Part shown: positions 40,071 to 50,205 of the stretch, piece after piece
How the letters are laid out: every line of letters begins with the position of its first letter
How positions within the stretch are numbered: position 1 is the stretch's first letter
Assembly (NCBI RefSeq): GCF_035083965.1
Contig: NC_089728.1
Location: 21,284,955-21,348,954 of the forward strand
DNA from: Branchiostoma lanceolatum
Taxonomy: Eukaryota; Chordata; Leptocardii; Amphioxiformes; Branchiostomatidae
DNA: 64,000 bases
Direction of reading: 5' to 3'
The notes under the pieces: generated by a model
Databases searched by the model: none
What the model was told of the DNA's origin: nothing
What the model saw: only the letters and a program-made list of their open reading frames with translations
Position numbers and translations under genes: made by a program

Positions 40071-40342
40071 TTGGTGTGAGAATTGTACTGAAAAAAACAA
40101 TACATGTACATTGTTTAACATACATTTTACAAAATGTAATACTTTGAAATTGTCAAGGCTCAAAATCGTTTTTATTCTGTTCCCCATTATTGCACAGTGG
40201 CAATGTTTTTCTGGAAAAATGGTTTTCTGCAAATACTGTATATAGCCTGATGAATCGTAAATCATCATCATCATACATGGATTTGTAAGTCTTGAGATCG
40301 AGAATGAACTGTATTTGGTGAATTTTGGTCTGACTAGCTGCT

Positions 40343-40348
40343 AATAAA
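40343..40348 (+). terminator. GGCT: GGCT polyadenylation signal
   Basis: AATAAA about 270 nt after the stop codon, on the coding strand. Confidence 0.55.
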
Positions 40349-40349
40349 G

Positions 40350-42740
40350 AAGATTATTATTCATAACATAGCACCTGATTTTTTTTTTAATCTACAAAAA
40401 TGCAACTTGTTGCTTATACTTTTCCTGTAAATGGTAGAGTGCAGGTGGTATTTCAAGCACTGGTAGTGTATGTAGAGACAACAGTATATACTAGTACCAT
40501 ATTGCATGTTAGTGTCAGTTTGTTATAGATACATTTTTTAATTGGTTGTTATCGTACAAACATATATCTTGAAGACACAATTGTAAAATAGGTTATTGTA
40601 GTCTTGATAAATTTGGCTTGAGAATTACATTTTAGAATATGTGAATCTTCCTTGTTTTGAGATTTTGAAATTGGCAACTTCAATGAAGTCATAGTTATAG
40701 AAGGCGTGAGGAAAACCCTATCATGGAAAACGGTAACGAAGGCCGTGCCGTGAAGTTGGTTTGGGTGTAAAATTTTCATTGATCGCTGGAGGTCGCCCCT
40801 GTACGGTGATAAAACCCACCATCAAATACCAATGGAAACGTCGGAGAAATGTGAGCTTTAGGGCACGAAGAAAAGTAGCCGCAAATGTTCTCGGATATAC
40901 AATTCAGTTTCTACATCTGGTTCACTTCATTTCAAGGTCAGCTACGCGGTAGTGATCAATCATCGCCGGGGTCAAGGTCAACCCTGGGGTCAAGGGCCTT
41001 TAGTTACACGTGTTTATTCTCCTGGCAATTTTGGAGGGGACGTTTCAGTACTTAATCTTGAAAATTCTGGAAAAAATTCATTCCGTGTGGGATATCCTAG
41101 CGTCTGTTCAGCTATTTTCGGTTGCCACGAAACCTTGAAAATATTTGCTTAGTTGACGACATTCTAAACACAAATGCCCATATCGTGACATACGAATGCA
41201 TATCATGAAAGTATTGAAACAACGATCATCATTTGCAAAATCCACGAAATTTTACATCAAAATAATGGCAAGTTGATAAAAAGACCTTAACATTTTTAAT
41301 ACAGTAGTCTAGTTTATATTCTCTAAACTAAAGTATAAACCTTCACACCCGGCGAGACCTAAGGCACCCCCAAGTGATAAACTAGTGCGTAATCCGAACT
41401 TGGTGTCTATTCAACTCTAACATCTGGAATCACTCTTGAAGTTGTGAAAACACCCACTTCAAGTTGAACTGCGCAGCAGTACGTGTAAAAACAATCAGAC
41501 GGTTTCACACTCTAAGATTGTAAAGAAAGCTCACGATTCACTGACTAACCCTATTAAGAAACCAATCAAGTCGTAGATTGGCTCTATTTTGATGAGGAAT
41601 ACTGTTGCCCCGCAAACCCCATAGAGAGCCCTGACCCTTTCTTCACTGCAGACGATACGAGACTACGCGGGACCTTGGTAACTCCTTCGGGGTTTTCCTT
41701 CAAACAAACGTCGTTTGGCAGGCGGGTCAAACACGCCAGTGCTAAGATGTCAGTCTTCTTCGTCTTTAAAGGTTTGTGCCAGGCACTGCCAACTGTCAGT
41801 GCAAGGACCCGTCTTCTTTCTTGAAGATTTCTTCGGAGCTCTTGATCCCAAGGAAGGCGCCCCCATGGCAACTGTGTGTTCCACAGGTTGGTAGTACCGT
41901 CAGTTGTGTTGTGTGATTTGTCTCCGGACCTTTCACTACGTTCACGCCATATGTTTTACCTTTAACTCTGGAATGTGGCAGAGGGTGATAGATGGGAGAG
42001 CTGAGATTTCCCAGCGGTGTCAGTGTTCTCAAGCAGAAGGATTTTCTTGGAATAGAACGTTTCTTCAATCATGTGTATGCAGCTTATACATTATAAGGCG
42101 TCGCCCGTGACGTTGTAGGAGGTTGTAAAGTTGTAAACATTATTATTCTTGAGGGGCAACGTTTAAGTACGTGTGTAGTTCTATTATAAAGGAGATGTCA
42201 AAGAGTCAGTCTTTCAGGTCACTGATTGAACTCTCAGATATGTCAGAGGCCTGCAAGATTCTGCATTAGTGTTGTGGCGCCGGTTGCTCTCGCCTTCATG
42301 ATAGTTCTCAGAAACCTCAAAGGACGAAATTCGTAAAGTTTGTATTCCAACAAGGACATTATTGTTTTGTAGAATATTTCAAGATTTTCCCTGAAGGAAA
42401 TGTATATCCAACTGCAGCTACCGTATGATTACCATTACCCCACGGAGAGGAACTCAAGCTTTCTCATGCCAAGACCAACTGAGCTATCGCCTTACCTTAA
42501 TCTGTTACCAATTAAAGAACGCCCGCCCCTTGATACCATACATCCGTGTGGAGTAAGGAGAAAACAGGACCTGTTGGTCTTGGGCGTTCTGTTTGTCCGT
42601 AGCAAAAACGCATGAAAAGATTAACGTTTGCTCCAGCTGGTTTGTTTGCTGTTTGAGTGGACGCAGTTCGCAACTGCATGATGCTGCAGTGCTTGTCTTT
42701 CTCAGCCAGGGGGCGTCACCTTGGCACAGCGCATAGGGTC
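40350..42740. other. Intergenic region upstream of the TIR-NB-ARC-WD40 gene
   Basis: Short overlapping frames only. Presumably contains the promoter and any 5' UTR exon of the TIR gene, which I cannot place. Nothing repeat-like stood out. Confidence 0.5.
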
Positions 42741-42765
42741 ATGGTGCCAGCTGCACACGTGGAAG
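42741..42765 (+). CDS. TIR-NB-ARC-WD40 exon 1 (tentative start exon)
   Basis: ATG followed by VPAAHVE and one base, then donor gtaaac. The phase-1 end exactly fits the acceptor of the TIR exon and yields Ala at the junction. The TIR exon has no in-frame ATG before the domain, so some upstream start exon is required. A different, more distant start exon remains possible. Confidence 0.5.
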
Positions 42766-45700
42766 GTAAACTTGGATGTCAGGATTCAATTCGTCAAATG
42801 TGAGGGTGTTAATGGGGGTAACAGAAGTAACAGAAGGGCGGTTTTCTCTTTTATCCTTCGCTGACAAACGCCATGGCCTAAATAATAAAAAATTATGGTA
42901 TCCCCAGTGAAGACAGTGTGTTGCTAACCAACGTATCATATATTAATAATGTCATTAATATGAAAAAGTGTGCCCTGAGCACATTCCAGTAATCAATTAT
43001 CTTCTGTCATCCCATCCCTTGGTATCGAAGGTCTGACAACAACAACAAAAATAAACTGTTGAAAGATCTTGAAATGTCCGTTGTAATGCATGGTAAGCAT
43101 CGAAGCTGGGTGCAACGATAAACCAAAGTACGAAATAAAATGTTGAACTGGTTCTGTATTTTTGTTTATCTGTTACCTTCAATAAAATGTTTATTGTTTG
43201 TTTATTTCAGCATCAGGCGATGAGGTCCCGGAGACCACCTGTTTCACCCTCGTGTCCTACAGCGACAACGACAAGGATTGGCTACTCAAGCATCTCGTTC
43301 CCAACGTAGAGAGAAACGACGATGTCGTCCGACTTTTCCTTAGAGACAGGGATTTTGAGCCAGGCGTGTCCAAACTCGACGCTTATTCCGAGATAGCCAG
43401 AAACTGTGACAAGATTATCATCTTGTTGTCCCGGAGTTATGTAAAAAATGGCGCGTGTATGTGGGAGCTTGACCAAGCGCTGTCGTCAGGGCACAGACTC
43501 GTTCCCATCGTCCTGAGCGACTGTGACGTCCCGCAGACTCTGAGGCCGTTCAACCCCATGGTCTACCGCGCATGCGCAGGGGATGGTGACTTTTGGGAGC
43601 GACTTCGTGACGCGCTCACCGAAAATAGGAAAGGTTAGTGTCAATCATGCAATGTTTATTATAGAATTTCATAAACATCTACTAATATGTTGCAATTCAA
43701 TATGCGAATTATGCTTGTAACCTGATTTGAATGATCACTCAATTTTGACGTCAATAGGATATTGAAAGATTAGAACAGCTTTTCATTGCTACTACAGTCA
43801 ATACTGCCCAAGAAGACCACTCAGGGGACCGATCAAATCTGATCTATGTGGACAGATGGTCACTATATTGTGTCAATGGGAAAATTACCCAAGGGACTAC
43901 CAAAAAGTGGTCATATAGACCAGGTGGTCCATCTATAAATGTATATGTATAGTTGGTCAATTGTACAGGTTTGACTGAACATGTAACGTTATCACGAAAG
44001 TTGCGGCTTTGGTGTGTTTTGCATGTTTTTACTGAAGCTATGTGGTGTGATGAAATATCTAAGGCGACCCACAAAGCATCCGTTGTGGTCTGCCCAAATT
44101 GATGAAAAATGTTTGAAACAAGTCTATTCTATTTTCATTTCCAGACTCGTCCATTGCAAGAGGCCGCACCAAAACACTCCCCAAAGTCCCGAGCGTTCTG
44201 ATGCCCAGGACCGCTGACGTACGGGCTGTGTTGGGGATGATGCGGGAGTCCCAAGCTCTTCTCCCGCCAACACTGTCGGCTGGTGGCCGGGGAGGACAGC
44301 ACGTTGTGGGGATCTGGGGGATGGGTGGCAGCGGTAAGACCGTACTGGCGGTCATGGTGGCTCAGGCACTGGCGAAAGACGACCGGAGAGAGGTGAAAAT
44401 AGACATTTTCCCTGCTGCCTTAAGCCCCCCCCCCCCCTCACTGAACTCGAATTGACAAAGCACTCAACGAATTTCATCGACAACAAACGAATCTTTTTGA
44501 GCTTTGTGGGTTTTTTTTTTTTGTGTGTCTTTTTTGGTCATACTTGTACGTTTTGGATGATACTACATGTAGTATTCCCATTATTCAAGTCAAGGGTAAC
44601 ACAAATTCAGTTTAGGACGCAGCGACGCCGCCAGCGTGCCGCGGGTCGAGTGAGAGGGGGGCTTAACTCTGTAACCAATAGGGAATTGGGTGCCAAACGG
44701 CTACTTCAATTTTGCTAAAGGTTAAAGGGCACACACTTGTAAGTTCTTTGGTACCTGGTACTTTCATTTGCGGTACATCAAGTACGTATTATGACTGTTG
44801 TTTGAAATCGATTCTCAAGTTCAATATAGTTGTTAAAGGGGGAAAAGAATTAAGTACATTCTTTTCAGATATTTCAGCGTCTTCAATAAACTCCCGAGCC
44901 TGATTGTCATCCTAGTCAGTAAGGTAGAACCTGGAACTAACTAGGTTTTAGACTATAACTGCTCCATTGACTTTGACTGTATTTGAATTGCAACAACACA
45001 GTACAAACTCCATATCCTTTGATAGATATTGTAGGAGGAAAGACGCGTTCCTTTCAGAAATAACTGAAATGTTGTATTATTTCTGTAGGTGTTTTGGATA
45101 ACGGCAGGAAGACAGAATCGTGTGCTGGAACACCTGGCGGATTTGTTTGCCGACATGACCAGCAGTCACCTGCCATTTACAGAACTTAGCGAAGCCATCA
45201 ACGTGCTACGTCACCAAACACGTGACAAGGACTACGTCATCGTCTTGGATGACGTCACGAATGTCGAACATGCTAGGGACGTCATCGACGCGATGACGGG
45301 GAGGTGCCAGGTGCTTGTCACGTCACATGACATTCAGGTGTTCCGCGCGTTGCAGGTGCCCCACGTGCACAACCTGAAGACGTTTGATAAGCGTGAGTCC
45401 GAAGCGCTGCTTCTCAAGAAAATCGGACTGAGCTACGCTTTGGATCCGTTCGACGAAAGGAGGGTGATGGTTGACGTCATCCTGCAGGCGTGCGGCGGGC
45501 TCCCCCTGGCGATTTCCGTTGTAGCTGCCACCGTCGGAAATCCGGAAGATGTCAACGCCTTGAGAAGCATAGCTAGAGCGCTGAAGAGCCACAGTCCCTC
45601 GACAAAGGAAGGCACGGGAAACAGACAAGTTAGCTTATCTTTTGACGCTAGCCTCAAAGCATTGACACCGACGTTGCAGCGGCGTTTCCTTCTTTGTGGG

Positions 45701-48700
45701 GTCTTTCCCGACAACGTTGATATCCCCATGGACGTATTGACTTTGTTATGGCGCACAGAGGACCCGAATCTTTCAGAAGTTGAATCTCAGAAGAATGCTG
45801 AAAGTCTTCTCCTAAGATCGTTGTTACTGGAAGGCGGGAAACCGTCTACATATCTTCTGCACGAGATTGTGCGAGACTTTGCGAGATCTAAGCTCGGCGA
45901 CGAAGAGCCTTCGGTGCACAGACATCTGATTGAGTCGTACAGAGCAAAGTTGGGAAGTGGTTTAGAAGACAGCTGGAACGATGGTTACTGCTTCCAGCAC
46001 ATCTCGTGTCACTTCAGACGGGCCGGAATGACGGACAGACTGATGAAGATTCTTGTGAGCTACTCCTGGCTGAAAGCCAAACTCAAAACCACGGATTTCT
46101 TTGCCCTTCTTTCTGAATTCCAGGACCTTGACCTTGACCTACCAGAATCCGTTGTCCAAGTGCGCGAGGCGCTTTCGTTGTCTGGGCGCGTCCTGTGTTC
46201 GGACAAGAGTCAACTCGGTGCACAACTTCTTGGCAGGTTGTCAAGGTCTACCAACAAAGACATAATTCAGCTTTGTAAAGACGTGGACGAAAGATCTCAG
46301 GTTGCCTTGCATCCTTGTCTACAGTGCTTAACAGCTCCCGGTGGACCCAACATCAGAACCTACAGCAGAAACCGGCATGCAGTTCTCTGTTTTGCCGTGA
46401 CGAATGCGCCGGGGTCTAAGAGGGTCTTCATGGGGTCTGACGACTACACGATCAGAGTGTGGGACTTGAAGTCTTGCAGGGATGTCAGCGTCCTACACGG
46501 TCACCATGGCGACGTATCCGCTTTAGCGATCAGGAAGGACGACACGATCCTAGCGTCTGGATCGCGGGATTCCACGGTGAAGATCTGGGACGTGGATCGA
46601 CTGATCTTGCTCTGCACGCTTGAAGGGCACAAGAGCAGTGTCAACGGAGTTGTTTTTCTGGAAGATGGCGCCACTCTGATATCTGTATCGAGCGATCAAA
46701 CCGTCAAAGTCTGGAAGCTAGACGCCTTACTGGAATCTCAGGCATCGAATGTGCTGCTTTCGGGCAGTCCTTTGACACCGATAACATCCATAATCTGGCC
46801 AACAACCAAGGACTTTGAGATCGAAACTATACCAAGAACCCAGCTCCTGTCGACGTCACCGACAGAAAGTGATGACGCCAGAGACCTACCAGGCCCCAAC
46901 ACGTGGCTGTGCGTGTCGACTTTAGTCGGACACACTGGACAGATTAACGCCGTGTGCGCCTTCCATCATAAGTGCATGGTGGCCACGTGTTCGGACGATC
47001 ACACCGTCAGACTGTGGGACTTGGACAGCCTGCAGTCACACTGTCTGGAGGGACACGAGAGGGCGGTGTGCGACGTTGCCATAACAACGGACGACAGGTT
47101 CCTGGTTTCCGCGTCTGGTGACAGAAAGGTGGGCGTGTGGGACGTGGAGAAGCGCGACTTGCTCCACAAGTTGGTCGGGCACACGGACGTTGTCGCCGCC
47201 ATTGCCATCACCCCGGACGACGCCACACTTGTGTCAGGCGGTGGGATGGACGATACCACTATTCGAATATGGAAACTCAGGGAGGGGGATCAGGTTTGTA
47301 CGTTCAGGGGTCATGGAGGCGGAATAAAGGCATTAACAGTCGTAGACACGGAGAATGGAAGAATACTCCTGTCCGGGTCTGTGGATGCTTCTTGTAGGAT
47401 CTGGAAACTTGAGGAAGATCCGCAAGACGTTGAGCCCCTCCCGGGACACGATAGTCCGGTCTACACTGTTGCCGTGTCAAGAGTGGGAAGGTTGGCGGTG
47501 TCGGGCTCCCGCTCTGGCGAACTCAAGCTGTGGAATCTCCACACCGGAACGATAGAGGCTGTCGTCAGAAACGCTCATTCGAGATCGATTCGCGCCTTAG
47601 CTGTTTCAGAGGATGAAAACATGGTGGTGTCAGGATCTAAGGACAGAAAGGTTAAGATATGGGACGTGAGTCAAGACGCAGAGACCTCTAGCGACATATT
47701 TAGGTCGGTGCAGCCGTCCTACCTGTTCGAGAGGGCGGTCCTCCGTGGTCATGTAGGAGCGGTTCAATGTGTCGCCATCTCCCAGGATTCCAAACTGGTT
47801 GTTTCCGGAGGTTGGGACAACCTTGTTTTCCTGTGGAACGCCAAGAAGGGCAGGTGCGTCCGAAAGCTCTTCCATGTCAGTTACGGCATCATGTCTGTAG
47901 TCTTCTGTAAACAGTCTATCGTGGCATGTGCCAGAGACAACGTCGTCTGCAGGTGGGTCGGTCTGACTGCAGACGATCAGACCAAGCGGACTGTAGTGCG
48001 CGGTCCGAGCGCTAGATGGCTCTCCTACCCGGCGGTGATGCTTCCCAACGAGGCAAAGATTGTGAGCGGCTGTCCCGAAGATGAACGCTACCGCCAGTGG
48101 GACAAAATGGGGCGACAGTCCTGCGGGAACTGCGGCCACCCGAGCGGCTCAGTCCTCACAGCCCTCGCAGTGAGCTGCGATGGAGGCACGCTAGTTTCAG
48201 CCTCTACCACCGGCACCGTAACAGCGCTCAATCTCACACGCAGCAATCACCATGTTACACATTATGTGACCCAAAAAGAAGTGGTGGCACGTTCCGAGCT
48301 GAAGAAACAGACCAGCGCGATCACCATCTTAGAAACAGGCACGGAAGGACACGCGGTTTTCTTGACAGGCGACGTGCAAGGAGCCGTAAAGATGTGGCAG
48401 ACCCACAAGGGAGCAGATGTCGTCCGCTATGTGAAGGACAGGTTTGTGGTACTCGGAGCGGCTCTGGGACAGATCACGTGTTTCTGTAACCTGTCCAGGC
48501 ACCTGGCTGTCTCCGGAAGCGGCGGCGGCACGCTGGCGGTCTGGGACGTTCGCGAGCGGAGACGACGCGACTGCTGGGAGGCGCACGACGCTGTGGTCAC
48601 CGACGTCGTCACGACGGACGGAAGCGGACGTCAGACGATCCTCAGCGTCCCGAACACACGGCTCGTTCTCAGCGCGTCCCTGGATAGAACCATCAAACTG

Positions 48701-49423
48701 TGGTTTGTCTCAGCGTCGTCCTACCAGCCGCTGCATCTCATGTTCCTGCCACGCGATTGTCCGCCCGCCCTCAGGCTAGCCGCCGCTCCGAACGGCTGCC
48801 ACTTCGTCACGGGCTCGGTGGACAACAAACTTCGGGCTTACGACGCCAACACGTTCGAGCTCGTCAAGGAGTACCCGTCTGACTACTACGGCGTCAACTG
48901 CGTTGGCTTTACAGCAGACGGACGGGAAATAATGTGCAGCTACAGCGGCAGCTTTCTCGGTGTCTGGGATTTCAACACGGGCGAGTGTGTGAGCGCAAAC
49001 CGGGACAACACGGAGAGACGCTCAGACACATGGTGTCATTTTTCTGCAGTCGTCCCAACTCCCTCTCAAATAGGGCCTGTAGTTGTCACAGGAGATACAC
49101 AGAACAAGTTAACGGCTTGGGATTACGTCACGGGTGACGTCAAGCATTGCTTACAAGTCCCCAACCGGAAGTTACGTCGTTGTTCACAGGAAGTGACGTG
49201 TGTGGCGGTGACGTCAGACGGCCGGAGAATCGTGTCAGGTTCTGCAGACAAGACGTTGAGGGTGTGGTCCATCGTTCCCTCAGGGGAGAACAGCTTACTC
49301 TGTCAATTCACGTTTGAGCATGCGCCAAGAGCGGCGGCCATCACGGACACAGGACAGATCTGTGTGGGACTGAGTAACGGCCAAGTCTGTTTCCTTAATC
49401 TCAAAGAACCTGTCACGGTGTAG
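42741..49423 (+). CDS. TIR-NB-ARC-WD40 protein, apoptosome-like immune/death receptor (4 coding exons)
   Basis: Proposed exons 42741-42765, 43211-43633, 44145-44392, 45089-49423; 5031 nt, about 1676 aa, all GT-AG with matching phases. Domains: TIR (about 18-145; CFTLVSYS, box 2 RDRDFEPG, box 3 FW); NB-ARC (Walker A GMGGSGKT 208-215, Walker B VIVLDDV about 282-288, CQVLVTSHD, GGLPLA about 368-373); winged helix ending LHEIVRDFA (about 487), the MHD position; a helical arm to about 650; then about 21 WD repeats to the C terminus. The NB-ARC, arm and WD parts resemble APAF1 in order and motifs (CQVLVTS versus CQILLTT), but there is no CARD. Likely a cytosolic ATP/ADP-switched sensor that oligomerises through NB-ARC and signals through TIR; the ligand is unknown. 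Exons 2-4 are firm; exon 1 is tentative. The 3' AATAAA is at 49704. Confidence 0.9.
43211..43633 (+). CDS. TIR-domain exon
   Basis: 423 nt holding the whole TIR domain on one exon. TTCFTLVSYSDNDKD begins it, RDRDFEPG is a TLR-like box 2, and GDFWERLRDAL carries box 3. Acceptor tatttcag, donor gttagt. Introns on both sides are phase 1, so the exon is a symmetrical 1-1 module. At the alpha-C position where NAD-cleaving TIRs have Glu, I see Asp (KLDAYSEIARNC), as in TLRs. Confidence 0.93.
43795..43980. mobile_element. TACAGTCAAACCTG-family TIR element in TIR-gene intron 2
   Basis: CTACAGTCAATACTGCCCAA to TTGTACAGGTTTGACTGAAC; GACCACTCAGGGGACCGATC nearly matches 1889-2197. It sits 160 bp downstream of the TIR exon donor. 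Confidence 0.75.
44145..44392 (+). CDS. NB-ARC P-loop exon
   Basis: 248 nt, coding a linker and HVVGIWGMGGSGKTVLAVMV, the Walker A motif of an NB-ARC ATPase. Acceptor tttccag, donor gtgaaa, ending phase 0 at DDRRE. The frame stays open about 60 nt into the intron without coding meaning. Confidence 0.92.
44446..44620 (+). repeat. Dispersed repeat copy 3 in TIR-gene intron 3
   Basis: GCACTCAACGAATTTCATCG and GGTCATACTTGTACGTTTTG match 33990-34240. Confidence 0.6.
45089..49423 (+). CDS. NB-ARC remainder, helical arm and about 21 WD repeats in one 4.3-kb exon
   Basis: 4335 nt uninterrupted, phase 0, starting VFWITAGRQNRVLEHL directly after acceptor ctgtag. Holds Walker B, GLPLA, winged helix and arm, then WD repeats with GH...WD signatures such as IRVWDLKS, VKIWDVDR, VRLWDLDS, VGVWDVEK, LKLWNLHT, VKIWDVSQ and LRVWSIVP. 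The first seven to ten repeats are canonical; later ones are degenerate. APAF1 in vertebrates is cut into many exons here, so the long exon suggests intron loss. GC content is clearly higher than in the introns. Confidence 0.96.
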   Translation: MFWITAGRQNRVLEHLADLFADMTSSHLPFTELSEAINVLRHQTRDKDYVIVLDDVTNVEHARDVIDAMTGRCQVLVTSHDIQVFRALQVPHVHNLKTFDKRESEALLLKKIGLSYALDPFDERRVMVDVILQACGGLPLAISVVAATVGNPEDVNALRSIARALKSHSPSTKEGTGNRQVSLSFDASLKALTPTLQRRFLLCGVFPDNVDIPMDVLTLLWRTEDPNLSEVESQKNAESLLLRSLLLEGGKPSTYLLHEIVRDFARSKLGDEEPSVHRHLIESYRAKLGSGLEDSWNDGYCFQHISCHFRRAGMTDRLMKILVSYSWLKAKLKTTDFFALLSEFQDLDLDLPESVVQVREALSLSGRVLCSDKSQLGAQLLGRLSRSTNKDIIQLCKDVDERSQVALHPCLQCLTAPGGPNIRTYSRNRHAVLCFAVTNAPGSKRVFMGSDDYTIRVWDLKSCRDVSVLHGHHGDVSALAIRKDDTILASGSRDSTVKIWDVDRLILLCTLEGHKSSVNGVVFLEDGATLISVSSDQTVKVWKLDALLESQASNVLLSGSPLTPITSIIWPTTKDFEIETIPRTQLLSTSPTESDDARDLPGPNTWLCVSTLVGHTGQINAVCAFHHKCMVATCSDDHTVRLWDLDSLQSHCLEGHERAVCDVAITTDDRFLVSASGDRKVGVWDVEKRDLLHKLVGHTDVVAAIAITPDDATLVSGGGMDDTTIRIWKLREGDQVCTFRGHGGGIKALTVVDTENGRILLSGSVDASCRIWKLEEDPQDVEPLPGHDSPVYTVAVSRVGRLAVSGSRSGELKLWNLHTGTIEAVVRNAHSRSIRALAVSEDENMVVSGSKDRKVKIWDVSQDAETSSDIFRSVQPSYLFERAVLRGHVGAVQCVAISQDSKLVVSGGWDNLVFLWNAKKGRCVRKLFHVSYGIMSVVFCKQSIVACARDNVVCRWVGLTADDQTKRTVVRGPSARWLSYPAVMLPNEAKIVSGCPEDERYRQWDKMGRQSCGNCGHPSGSVLTALAVSCDGGTLVSASTTGTVTALNLTRSNHHVTHYVTQKEVVARSELKKQTSAITILETGTEGHAVFLTGDVQGAVKMWQTHKGADVVRYVKDRFVVLGAALGQITCFCNLSRHLAVSGSGGGTLAVWDVRERRRRDCWEAHDAVVTDVVTTDGSGRQTILSVPNTRLVLSASLDRTIKLWFVSASSYQPLHLMFLPRDCPPALRLAAAPNGCHFVTGSVDNKLRAYDANTFELVKEYPSDYYGVNCVGFTADGREIMCSYSGSFLGVWDFNTGECVSANRDNTERRSDTWCHFSAVVPTPSQIGPVVVTGDTQNKLTAWDYVTGDVKHCLQVPNRKLRRCSQEVTCVAVTSDGRRIVSGSADKTLRVWSIVPSGENSLLCQFTFEHAPRAAAITDTGQICVGLSNGQVCFLNLKEPVTV

Positions 49424-49703
49424 ATTTTATCCGGTTTCTAGACTTCAAACTGATAAAATCTATACCATCTCAGCATGTCAATCTTGTTAAGATATAATGG
49501 ATATAAAAGTATTGTTAGATTCCATATGCAGTCTATGGGGGTGTTCTGAGCTACGAAAATTTAGTACTTAGTTCTCTATTTTTGGTTATGCGCTGTATTT
49601 AAATGTACGTAATTTATAATAGTTATTCTCGTGTAAAAGGTTCCTATATGTCTTACAAATGTCAAAAACTAAAGCTATGTTAAAGTAAAAACGTCCTGTA
49701 TGA

Positions 49704-49709
49704 AATAAA
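49704..49709 (+). terminator. Polyadenylation signal of the TIR-NB-ARC-WD40 gene
   Basis: AATAAA about 280 nt after the stop codon in AT-rich 3' sequence. Confidence 0.55.
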
Positions 49710-49849
49710 CAATTTAGAGGTCATCGTTTTGCTGTTGCCTTTTAACATTTGTAAGTACAGGTGAAGGTGAAGTATTACATCTTAAAAACTACGCGTATAT
49801 GCAGTAACAGCTAGTAAAAAAAAGGATACTTTCCGTGCGTGCGGCAATT

Positions 49850-50190
49850 TTCGTCCATTTTCAAAAAAAAAGAAGAAAAAAAACGTTTTCGGCCATACCG
49901 TAAATCGTAACAAGCAGCGGCAAAAGGAGAAAATACATGATTAGCACATTGCAATGTCGTTAAGTGCCAAAGTCAACTCCAAAGTCAAAAAGAAGTTTTG
50001 AAAGAACAAAACTGAAGAACCTATATTTTTAGTATTTCAGAATACCATACTTCCCCTTTGCTGACCATTTAGATTCATAATGAAGGCAATTTTTTTGCCA
50101 AACTTTTTTCTTTCATTTTTGCACGCTCGCAAGTCTTGGGTCGACCGATCCCCAGAGGATGTAATCCATATAAACAAATCAATCTGCATG
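49850..50190 (-). repeat. Dispersed repeat (family of 9720 and 20370), next to the minisatellite
   Basis: Reverse complement carries TTCTTCAGTTTTGTTCTTTC, GACTTTGGAGTTGACTTTGG and GATTACATCCTCTGGGGATC, as in the other copies. The C-rich minisatellite starts directly at its end. Confidence 0.5.
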
Positions 50191-50205
50191 GTGGTACACC
50201 CCGCA

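Noticed and set aside
41584-42068. Overlapping minus-strand frames upstream of the TIR gene
   Set aside because: Mutually overlapping, no recognised domain, no consistent splice structure.
43568-43579. NRF1-like GCGCATGCGC inside the TIR exon
   Set aside because: Lies in conserved coding sequence (YRACAG); most likely chance, not a promoter.
47630-48139. 169-codon minus-strand frame inside the WD40 exon
   Set aside because: Shadow of the high-GC coding strand; no similarity of its own.
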